Origin: Phoronis australis
Taxonomy: Eukaryota > Phoronida > Phoronidae
DNA length: 64,000 nucleotides
Direction: 5' to 3'
Assembly (NCBI GenBank): GCA_002633005.1
Contig: NMRA01000093.1
Location: forward strand, 109,762-173,761
Part shown: in pieces, positions 13,703-24,800 of the stretch
Layout of the letters: each line of letters opens with the position of its first letter
Position numbering within the stretch: position 1 is the first letter of the stretch
The notes under the pieces: model-generated
What the model was told of the DNA's origin: nothing
The model's database searches: none
The model's input: only the letters and a program-made list of their open reading frames with translations
Position numbers and translations under genes: made by a program

Positions 13703-14185
13703 ACCAAATGGGTGAACGTTACGCCGTTAAATTACATGCGTAAGATAATTCTTGTTAGAAGCGCAATTAATTACAGTGTAAAGAAATTATTTGTGGAGTA
13801 AAGTATGTATTCACGGCATAAAATAATCATTTGCCGCGTAAAATAATTATTTGCGGTGTAAAGTAATTACTTGCGGCGTAAAGAAACTTTGTACGGCGTA
13901 AAGTATTTCTTTGCGGTGTAAAGTAACTTTTAGTGCCCCAAGTATTACTGTACGCCGTAATGCAATAATTACTTTACGCCGCAAATAATTACTTTATGCT
14001 GTAAATTATTACTTTACCCCGCAAATAATTGCTTAACGTTGGAAATAATTACTTTACGATGCAAATTACGTTATGCCGTAAATAATTACTTTAAGTCGTT
14101 AATAATTACTTTAAGCCTTTAAAAAGATTTGACTTACGCACGTAATTCAACAGCTTAACGTTCACCCGTCTGGCCAACTATAATA
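13703..14185. mobile_element. foldback (long inverted repeat) element with ~20-bp sub-repeats
   Basis: Outer ends GGGTGAACGTTACGCCGTTA (from about 13,710) and, inverted, GGGTGAACGTTAAGCTGTTG (ending about 14,170). The left arm (13,770-13,935) repeats variants of GCGGCGTAAAGTAATTATTT about eight times; the right arm (13,950-14,120) repeats the inverse, TAATTACTTTACGCCGCAAA. The arms can fold back on each other around 13,940. Many sub-repeats contain TAATTA or TAATTACTT. Confidence 0.65.
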
Positions 14186-14823
14186 TCGACCATTATAGTG
14201 TAGCAACCACGCAAGTTCAGTGCCAATGAATAACGTAAAACCTCCTCTAATCGTCTGCACGATCCTGTCATATGCGACAACACCACTCGAGCGAAGTTGG
14301 GCCCTGGGGGCAGGTAGGGCCGATGATTACGCAAAGCACCTTGAATCATAAGCAAATTCTTCTAACTTAGTTTATAGCTGCATGAGAGTCAAACAACAAG
14401 TTGCACGGGATTTTTTGGAGCTTTATTTCGCAACGCCTTACAATTGACATGTGTGTCTGTCCGTTCGTCCGTGGAACTGGAAGACGCAAAATATTTAGTA
14501 GCAGTTCACGGACACATAATTCGCAAAGTGGAACGCGTTAAAGGCAAATTGCAAGCAAAACGGCAAGCGACAATAAATGTCACCTTAATGATGTCTTGAG
14601 ACTCACGCAGTGACTAGAACACATCTGACCAGTGTGACAATATTGGCAAGAGTGCCTGAACATGCCGTATAACCCGGGCTCGGTGTCAGCGACCTGAGCA
14701 CACTCGATCGGTCATTCATAACCAAAATAGTATTCACAGAACTCATAGCACAATGCGCAGTACCCGGAGCTAACTTCATTCACATAGTTATAATTGCAGT
14801 TAGTAGTTACCAGTAGCTGCAAC

Positions 14824-14825
14824 AA

Positions 14826-14879
<54 letters not shown>
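14824..14879. repeat. (TTG)n microsatellite
   Basis: About 18 TTG/GTT triplets in copy A of the duplication; copy B has only about five (15,385-15,400). It lies about 800 bases upstream of the PKS start codon. Confidence 0.85.
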
Positions 14880-14929
14880 CCATCTATATTCCATCTCTAA
14901 CGGATAGGCTGGGGCTGGACATTATAATT

Positions 14930-15140
14930 ATTTTACGCCGCAAATAATCATTTAACGTCGTACATAATTACTTTACGCCGCCAATTATTACTTTATGCAA
15001 TAAATAATTACTTTTCAGTCGTAAAAAATACTTTACGCCTCAAATAATTACTTAACGTCATGAATAATTACATTACGCCTCTAAAAAGATTTGACTTACG
15101 CACGTAACTTAACGGCGTAACGTTCACCTATCTGGCCAAC
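14930..15140. repeat. second, half copy of the foldback element
   Basis: Only the right arm is present: repeated TAATTACTTTACGCCGC variants ending in CTTACGCACGTAACTTAACGG and GTTCACC. The sequence that follows it matches the sequence following the first copy, so the two belong to a tandem duplication. Confidence 0.6.
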
Positions 15141-15610
15141 GATAATATCGACGATAATGGTGCAGCAACCAAGCATGTTCATTGTCAATGAATGAGCTAT
15201 AATGAATAACGTAAAACCTCCTCTAATCGTCTGCACGATCCTGTCATATGCGCCAACACCACTCGAGCGAAGTTGAGCCTTGGGGCCGGATAGGGCCTCA
15301 TGATTACGCGAAGTGCCTTGAATCAGAAACAAATTATTCTTATTTAGTTATAATTGTAGTTAGTAGTACCAGTAGCTGCAACAATGTTGTTGTTGTTGTC
15401 CGTCTATATCCTATCTCGAACGGAAAGGCTCGGGCTGGACCTTTTCTGCGGGGGGAGGTTCGATCGAACCCCCCGAACTCCCCTCCTGGCTACGGGCCTC
15501 CTGTCCTTACATTGGAAACGATATTGGTGTCTTTGAAATTCCCACAAGTGACAATCCGCACAATCACTTCTCACTATTGACAAGAACATTTCTCAAAAGA
15601 CAAATTGTCC

Positions 15611-15628
15611 TTACGTTATCATTTACAG
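15611..15628 (+). promoter_or_regulatory. candidate splice acceptor of a 5' UTR intron for the PKS
   Basis: TTACGTTATCATTTACAG precedes the start codon by 31 bases. It matches the style of the internal acceptors of this gene. No TATA box was seen just upstream, which fits transcription starting at a more distant leader exon. Confidence 0.35.
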
Positions 15629-15659
15629 TTACCTTTTAACGACTCCACGGACGTGAATC

Positions 15660-15865
15660 ATGGACAGGGAGGATGGCATTGCCATAATCGGCGTGGGATG
15701 TCGCTTCCCCGGCAGTGACGATGTCGACGAATATTGGAAGACGCTTATCAACGGAGAAAATCACATTACAGACATACCAGCAGACCGCTGGAACATCAAC
15801 GCTTTCTATAGTCCTGAAGGTGGAGATGGAAAGTATTACTGCAATAAGGCTGGACTAATTAGCAG
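15660..15865 (+). CDS. PKS exon 1: KS N-terminus
   Basis: This exon encodes residues 1-68 plus two bases of codon 69. It starts [18 protein letters not shown], the canonical ketosynthase opening, and runs through a PADRWN motif. The donor is CAG/GTAATA. A good splice acceptor (pyrimidine-rich, then TTTACAG) ends at 15628, so the mRNA exon may begin at 15629 with a spliced 5' leader exon further upstream; no such exon could be identified. Confidence 0.9.
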
Positions 15866-18800
15866 GTAATAAATACATACATTGTGGGTAGCGGCCAAAT
15901 AGTGACTTGTCATCAAGGATTCTTGTTTCAATTACATTTACTTCGTAAGCCAACACTAACGTGTATTATCATACTTGAATCTGGTGAAATTATGGTCATA
16001 AGGTGTGCTTTCAAACATAATATCATGACAATATCTTGTAAAGTCGGGCATCAAAGGGAATGCCAAAGAACCATTTCTGCTTATGTTCATTGAGTTTCAT
16101 TTCTTCTGCTTCTCTTCTCGTATTTGTCTCTTTGCGAACAGTTCCTTAGTAGACTCATGAAATGTCGTCGATTTACATATGTTGTTAGGAAGTTCCAGGT
16201 GAACTAACTCATGTACTGGTTACAAATCAATCTCAAGCATTGGAGAAACTGGTGCAGTAAAGTACCGAATGCAGAATGACCTGCAGGACCCCTGTGATCA
16301 GTATTATGCATTGCGGCCCAGAAAATGACCTTAGATCCAACGGTAGAAGCTCCGATCAAAACCAGTTAGTAAAAGAAGAATCTGATATGCTTCTTCCAGC
16401 TTACCCTATGGTATTTTTAATACATTTATTGCCCAGACAACAGCACGTTGCCAGTCTGAGGTTGGGTGCCTCAGTTCTGGCTTTAACAAAAGTATATAAT
16501 ATTAACTAATAGTTACGTAAGTCAATAAAATGTAGCTGGAAAGGGGAAAGGGGAGCGGGGAAGAACTTTCACTCGCCATTCACACACACAAACACGCCGT
16601 GTTAAAATGATGTCTGAAGAAATTAGGTTCTATATAAATACGTACAAACATAAATACATATAAAAATAATAGAATACTAATTAAAAGCATGCGTGCAGAC
16701 CTATCCATTTATCCATATTGTGTCCGAGGTATCTGTTAAAATTGTGTTCATAAAAGTTTGTAATTTCAACTTGAAATCGTTAAAAAGGAGAGGCTTTTTA
16801 CTTTTGATGACTGATAAATGAAGTAAAGTGAAAGTGTATTAATGGTATTGCAAATTAATTTGTGGTTTGTATTAGAGTTTTGAACAAAATCTAATATGTC
16901 CCACATAGTAAACATGTATTGGGTATTTAGGGCTTTATTTAAGAGTGTTTGCACTGATTCCCAGAAAGTCCTGACACATGTGCAATAATAAAACATATGA
17001 AATAGAGTCTGTAACTCATCACAATAGGGGCACTTATCAGTATCAACCACCCCTACTTTGTATAAAGTGATATTTGTAAATATTCTTCTATGGGTAAAGA
17101 GGGATCTGAAGTTTTTTAATTCAGGATTTATGGGGAGGCTCAAGGGTAAAAAATAAATTTCTCTAATTTCTTTTTCATTATAATAATTACTTAACCGCAC
17201 ATAAGTGTCGGGTTTTTGTGCAAAAGTATGTATAGTACACTTTTTAAACCAATCTTTACTACAACTGCTATAATTAAATAAATGAAAGTTGTTACAACCA
17301 ATAGATCTTGCTTCTAGTTCACCAAGATGCTTCCTTAATGCACTAACAACAACATTGTATTGCAATATACAAAAATTCTTGAGATTGTATTTATTTTTGA
17401 TAAAATCCCAACTAAGAATTTTATTTTGATTTTCCAGAAAATCTTCGCAAAATAACAGTCCCGCTTCAAACATTTCCCGACAAAATACGGATTTATTGCT
17501 AAGTAAAATATTTTGATTATTCCACAACACTTGTTTGTTAATGGGAATATTCTTAAAAACTTCTATATTCAAAGGTTTAATTTTGTAAATGCCAGGCACA
17601 TTTTCTATTGCAAAGGGTCCTCCAGACGCCTCTAAAAAGAAAAAAGCATCCCCAGCGGCAAAATCCAAAAAAATTTCAGTACAAGACACATACAGTAGTG
17701 CATGGGGTAAGACAGATGCCAGACGAAGTATCTGATACAGTGTTGTGAGGGATGCGCCAAACCCCTTATGACCCTCAAAATGCCTTCAATTAATCATTAT
17801 GCGCCCACATATACATGTATATGTAGGTGTATATTACCATAGTCTCTGTCTGGGCTTCATACAGAGCGAGCGTCCGGTGTCCTTCGTCCGGCGTCCGCTG
17901 CTGTTTCTACTAAGCCCTCAGCAGAATCATAAAGAGTTTTTTCAGATATGTTCGTATGAAGCTGGGGGCAGATGAGGAGTTTCGAACTGGTCCGACTACC
18001 ACTGTGCCCTCTGGTGGCAATTTTATTTTTTACGTTGGGCACCGTGTCTTCTGAGTTTTTTGATGTATTTTCACAAAATTGGGTAGTTGTCTGACTGTTA
18101 AGGACACGACGATGCTTTCTTGTTAATTGGGCCGATTTGACGTTATTTTGCGCCACCTTATGTCCACATTTGTTATTTATGATATTTACTTTTTTACGTT
18201 TACCGCTGTATCTTCAGAGTCTGTCAATGTATTTCCATGAAATTCGGCAAACAGGTTTTGATTGAGTAGGCAACTCTTTTTGCACCAACTAGTAGCCACT
18301 TTTGTTACTTCCGTGTCTGTTCGTTGCCTTTTGGCTCTTTATTTGCACATCGCTCCGAAGATACTAATGAAAATTGGCAGACGTGTTTATTATTAGAAAG
18401 CCACCGCTGACGTTGATTTCGGACTGGTTTGGCTGTTGTGGCGCCCTCTAATGGTCATTTTTGCGTCCACAGTTCTATCTCCTTAATTTTTTGTCAGATC
18501 TTTATGAAACTGTGTCAAACGCATTCCTATGAATGCGGCAACGGCCTATAACGACTTTTCGACGGACCAGGTTACTGTTGTGCTCCTCGTGACAATTTTA
18601 GTTGTTACACTTGCCTCTGTATCGTCAGAGTTAATTTGCAGGTTTTCATGAAATTTGGCAACTAGGTTTCTAGTGTGGAAACGATTGTGCCTGTCCATTT
18701 TTCGGGAGGGACCTGACGCAATATAGTGGCCATTTTATTATTTTTGAGTCTGTTTTTGTTGTCTGTCTCTGTATCTGCCAAACTGCAGATGTGTTCTCAC

Positions 18801-21800
18801 TGCCAAGAGCATGACAGACGATGATATTCGGATTGGTACGTCTACTGAAGTGTCTCCTGCTGGCATTTCGGCATCGCATCTGTAACTCTATCTCCTAAAT
18901 CTGGAACAGGACCTTCGTGAAATTTGTCAGGTGTATTCCCACTAACTTGACAACAGATAGACGGATCCAATTATCTTACTGCCTCCTGGAGTATTGTGAG
19001 GTTTTACGTTTGCTTCTCTGACTTTGGAGATCCTCGACGGATTTTATTCTAGTTATCACCAGTAGAAACATACCGTTTGAGACGAAGTTTGGGCTCATTT
19101 CAATGTTTCGCTTTGTTCTTCTTTGAGATACCACTCATAACCAATTGAAAAAAGTACATCCTATAATGCCATTCAATTGTTTTGCTACAGGGGATCCTTT
19201 AGACAACCCTGAAGATATAAACGTGTTTCACCCTTGAGGTAAAATTGTACATTTTGCATGCAACATTTTGCAAAACTGGTTTCTGTTAAAGAATTAAAAG
19301 AACATACATTACGTTCCGAATATTTCCTAGTTACTAGCGGATTTTTTTGCTTGTAACAGGTATTTAAAGAGTTTTAGGACCATAACAAAGTTCCAAATTT
19401 GGCTAACATTGGAACATGAAATCTTAGAATCAGTGTTCGAACTTCAACAAATAAATATGCTGGCCCGCCGGGTCAGTTATTCTGAAAATTCACTGGCCCC
19501 GGTGCCAAGTTAACTGTAAAAAGCTACTGGCCCGGGAGCAAATCAACTGCCCCCGGGACATCGGGCCAGCGTGTAATTCGAACGCTGCTTAGGATTATCA
19601 AATTTTAGAAATTTGTTATGTACCGTTTATTAATATTGCTGCTTCTGATTTCCATACATGAATCTGTACATGTTTTTGTTTTTACATATTCGCAATAGCA
19701 TATCTAAATATTGGGATACTTATATTAAATACTACTTAAATGTATATACCTCTATGTATATTAGTTTCATTTATGAATTGTTTACAAACCAGATATAATG
19801 CTTCGCGATTTCTGGGTTTGTCATCATTTCTTTGTATGTCTTGTATATTCTTCAATAAATATATATCTTTTTAAAAAAATTATCAAATTGGACGCATACG
19901 AATCTTTAAGATAATGTGCTTTATCCACTGTTCTCCAAAAGCATGTTGGAATTTGTTTTCAATCGATCGAAGTCGTCTGGGCTACCGGTATAGATGATCC
20001 CTCACACTGGAGCCCAGATTTTATTACAGTTTTTCACCTATTTACCTGTCGTTTCAGTGGGTCAGCTTGGGACAACAAGTTTTTTGGTATCAACGACATA
20101 GAGGCGGCGTCTGTTGATCCGCAGCACAGACTGACGCTAGAATGTGTTCACATGGCTCTAGAAGATGCCGGCATTACTAAAGAACAATTATCCGGAACTC
20201 GAACCGGTGTGTTTATTGGTAAGTTTTAAACTACGCCACAAGAGACAGTCCACTCAGTGTCGCACAAGTCCCACGAAAATGCACGAGCTGCACTCCAAGC
20301 AGCAAAGCCAGAGCAAATAGCCTAGCACAAGGAAACTGTCGCGAGGATTTGGCTATGTTTGCTTTGGTGTTGTGTTTCACCATCAACATTTCAGTACGAG
20401 CTGTGATTCTGAATTTTAATTTTCAAATTTTGCAATTTTTCTACCAAATATCCGAGGAATTTTGCTGAAATCGTTAAAAGGAGCAATCGACAGAGAGAAT
20501 CTTCTTACCACGTTTATGGGGGAAGTGTGCAGTGTTCAGTTAACTTAATAAACGCTCCGATGGTTGTAACCATAACAGCAAACCAAACCAAACCAAACCT
20601 AACAACTCCAATCATCCGAGCAACTCTACTCGGACATGATATTGAAGTAATGTTAACTGCCATTACGGTCTAACCTTACTCTTCTAACTCCCTTGAGTAT
20701 GTTGGCGATGTTTGGAGGATAAATTTGCCAACTATCATCGGGTTCTGCACTATAATTCGTAGAGCACGACATTTTCTACATGAAATCCCATAATTAAGTT
20801 ACTAGCCCAAGAGAGATCTCGTGTTCGAATCATGGTTACCAACTAGATAAGATCTCGAACGGCTTCGAATGGTTTCCACAGAGTTGGTTTCTACAACAAC
20901 GCATAAACACGGGGTAATTAATCGCCGGGATATTGACCGAAAACATCTAGTCGGTAGGCCAGAATTTGTAGGGCCTCTAGAAAATGATTTTTGTGAGTAC
21001 TTTAGGGGGGCAATTTTATTTTGGTGTTTTTAAATTCATTTATTAGAGTGTTTTCAAAATCTAAAAAGTTCCCACATATAAAGTTGCACATTTTTGAGAA
21101 ATTTGAAGTTACCTAATAATCACCAAAGAGCTTAGTAAACTTATATTTGTAAAAACAACAGTTTTGGTGACTTTTTTGTAAAACAAGTAATATGGTCCCA
21201 TCAGTGCCATAGTATTGAACAATGTTACACTCACATTACATGTTTTACTATTGTAGATTAATTGTAAACAGTGAAATTTAAAAAATGTAAAGAGACTCCT
21301 AGTGGCAAAAATGCAAACTAAGTCTGAATGTTACTAGGAAGTTATTCTGGCATTGTCTGGCAACAAAAATAACACAAAACACTTGAAACTGGGCAAAATT
21401 TGTGCCTCAATGACTAAAACATTGACTAATGGTGTAAAATACAGCTTGTTTGCATAATACACCAGAAATACGTTATAGTACAAAAACAATATATTTGAAG
21501 GATCTCTGTGAATGTGCACACAGACTGTATGAAAATAATAGATTATTCTGACAGCGTTTATCAAGCAGTATGAGACAAATACATGACAGTGATCAAAGTA
21601 TGTACTTTCTATGACTTAATCAACAAATAAAATTAGCTTTTTAATACAAAAAATGAAATAACGGGGTTGGAGGTCTATTTAGGGTTGACTTGTCAAAGAA
21701 CTATCCAATGTTATGCAGTCAGTGTTGCTGATATTACTACAGTTGTCACAGCTGCACATTTCTGTACAGTTTGACCCAGCATTGCAGCACAAACTGTTTC

Positions 21801-24800
21801 CCAGCACACATGTTCTTTTAGCACTTGCAGCGTTCATCGTTTAGTACTGCCAGTGGAGATGCGGGTATTGTCATACATTTTAAGTGCAAAGCTCCACCGC
21901 CAAGGAGCCAACTATGGTCGATTAGCGAGGGTACAGCACTGCACACTGGTGATTGGCCCGCAGGCAATGAAGGGTCAAACACTAAGTCCTTGCTTGGAGG
22001 TGGGCAGGATTTGGGCAAACGTTTGATTCAAAATATGTTATAATGGGCTGTGTTAATTAGAGTCAGCAAGTGAATTATTGAACACTAGCCTCAATTCACT
22101 TTCGTATCTCTTAGTCGGGCACAAACTACAACAGTGAGTAGCTTCAACAATATTTCTTAAGATTGCCTGTCCAAATAACTTCATGCACACCTGCTCTCTG
22201 AAGAACAGCTTCAAAATCTTGCTTTAGTTTTGAAAGGCAAATGACATCTCCATGTGTTAGAAGTTTTGATTCAATGAACTCCAAACAAAGCTGTAGAAAA
22301 ACATCGCTAAAAACTGTGGATTCGTCACTCTTCACAATCGTTGTCTTTCTATTTTTTATAGCATGATGATCTGTGGTACTTGGCTTCTAAGACACAAGGT
22401 CTTTATCTTTGAATTTCATTTGCATATTCAGGGCTCTGGACTGAGCTGTCGCTTGCGATACAAGTCCAACTGAAAAAAACCCGAACTGTTAACACTAATT
22501 TAACATTCAACTATGAGTGAGTTGGCATGCAACTTTTTCAGACGGACTTATCAGGAACTGATCCACCACCAGCCTAACAAATTTACATGCCTCCTGATCT
22601 GTCGCCTAAAAATGTTGATCATGTAATAATTAGATTAGTTGATGCAACTGAAAATAAATCAGCTGATATACCAGTGCAGTGATTGAAATTTAATTTTTTA
22701 AATCAGATGCTCAAACCATAGTCAGTCGATTTACACTTAAGGTAATCGACGTTTGACGAAATGGACAGTGGCTTCCATCGTCCTCAAATTACGACGGCGA
22801 CGATGGCCGCTTAGGCACTCTAATTTAATTATCATTGCAGCTACCTAAGTAATAATTGTTTACAAAAATTGAGAAGAGGTTCCCCCTATCCCAGGACTAC
22901 GGCAGGGGAAGACGGCCACTTGGGCATGTTGTTTGCAACCATCTACTGCTTTTAACCTTCTCAAAACTTTTGACTTAAAGTGCTTTAAAATCACACCCAT
23001 TGTATAACGCCATATGATTATCCCTTAGTGCAAGCAATGTCGATGTGGCAACTAAACAATGGAGTGTTCGAAAAACAGGATTGCAGGAGTATTTATTTAA
23101 ACTGGGAACAAATGAAAACATTAACGACCTCCTCAGAGGCATCTCTCTACGCGGCACTTCTAAACTTATAGGAACATAATTTGCCGAAAAGCATCCAGCA
23201 TATGGAGTACCTATGGTATGATCACTGTCTGTACTGGGTCAGCGATATTGTCTAAGGCCTAGGCAGCCAAGGGGCTGAACAAGTTACAAAAACAACTGGT
23301 GATAATACTGAAACACACATGGAAAACACCAAGATATACCTTTCAAAAACACGTACCTGTTTTTCAAAGCTATACTTCTTTCTCTTTCTTGAAATATGGT
23401 CCATAACATACTTTTCATGTTTCAGAATGTTCCTATCTTATTTAGGTTAATTGGGTGTTTAAGATTTTGGAGGTATAATTGATTTATTTTCTTGAGAAAT
23501 CTTGGATAACATCTGTATCACTTTCAGCAACTTCAGCTTTAGTACTACTGCTGCCTTTCAATTTTGGTCTGACACTTGGTCTTCTAGTCTACAGCACTCA
23601 GCAGTATACTGTGTAGGCTATACCAGGACATGCTGCTGTTTTCTGCACAGACGTTTGTGACACCTCTTCTTCTTTTAAATCTACTGATCTACAGAGTTCC
23701 ACAGTCCAGCTTTCGTCAGGAAGCTTCTTTAGGCTCTGGCATCACAATTTTGTGCTGTTTGATAAACCGAATTATACAGGCATCACACTCCATGGGAGCA
23801 GCCATATTGAAGTAACTAAGCACAACAATACAATCTGGCTCTCTGATTGGTCAATTCAATAGAAAAGCGCCACCAAGTGGCAGGAATGTGCATAATATTT
23901 TGTGCAACAAAAACACCTTTTTTAAAAAAATGTGCAAGTGTAGACGTGGGAACTTTTTGGAATTTGATTTATAGGTATATTATCTAGCCACAGAGAAAAA
24001 ACTAGGTTGCCCCCCAAAGTACTCACCAGGATGAACGCTATGAGATCTGGCCCACCGACTTATCTTGTCGACACTGGATGGAGTTGGCATGACCACGAAG
24101 ATTAAAAAACGAGCTTACAAGTTTGTCACCTCAAAACGGACACAAAAACCATTATTTGTCAGGACTGGGAGCATTTGTCTTATTATAAATCACATCATTA
24201 TATTGTTGGACACACGTTGATGTGACGCCGTTGATGTTATCACTGACTCGTAAATATTCTGCGACAGTATCCAACACTCCGAAAACTTTATCCGCTTTGG
24301 CAATCACAAACAAAAATAAGAGCTACTTTGCTGTTCATGTTGCAACCACTTGGAAATATTTGAAAAGTTGTACTTTCACAGGTAGTGATTCCAGGTAAGC
24401 GCTTCCGAGTAGGCAAAATCTTTATGAGCACAGCCCCGGAAATCGCTCTCACATGTTATCCAGCCTCTCATTCATTCCCTTGCGTGCATTCACTAGTAAG
24501 ACCGAGCTCAGAGGAGGCAAAATATTTTGTAGACATTTTTACGACTTTGTCTCTTTCATGCGATTAAGGAGTAAATCTTTGTTGTTTTTACAGGTCTGAT
24601 GAACCATGGCTTTGAAATAGCAAACAGTGGAAAATCACCAAGCACAATCTCTAACAACACAGTAACTGGATACGCTACAAGTATTTGCTCCAACAGAATA
24701 TCATATATTTATAATCTTACCGGGCCTTCTGTAACTTTGGACACTGCCTGTTCGTCCAGCATTGTGGCTCTACACTGTGCTTGTCAAGCGATGAAAAACG

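Larger units (their letters stand above)
14125..15440. repeat. imperfect tandem duplication upstream of the PKS
   Basis: Copy A (14,125-14,925) and copy B (15,080-15,440) share long stretches, including AACGTAAAACCTCCTCTAAT, CTGCACGATCCTGTCATATG, CACCACTCGAGCGAAGTTG and AGTAGCTGCAACAATGTTG. Copy A holds about 420 extra bases (about 14,370-14,787) and a much longer (TTG)n run. Divergence between copies is visible at many positions. Confidence 0.6.
13043..15500. mobile_element. block bracketed by inverted AGGCCCGTAGCCAG ends
   Basis: CAGGCCCGTAGCCAG at 13,043-13,057 is matched in inverse orientation by CTGGCTACGGGCCT at 15,486-15,499. Both are followed inward by a G-rich run and GGTTCGA. A related copy without the outer end lies at about 10,010-10,100. 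The arrangement suggests the ends of a DNA transposon that has accumulated internal insertions, or two separate half-elements. No target duplication was found. Confidence 0.4.
15866..20057 (+). other. PKS intron 1 (4.2 kb)
   Basis: Besides the truncated retroelement, this intron holds reverse-oriented copies of the CTCF-like repeat family (about 17,840-19,100), the 157-bp hAT-type MITE at 19,431-19,587, and an A/T-rich block ending AATAAATATATAT plus an A-run (19,852-19,880) that looks like the 3' end of another retroelement. The palindrome ACATATACATGTATATGT lies near 17,809-17,826. No other exon of the PKS was found here. Confidence 0.6.
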
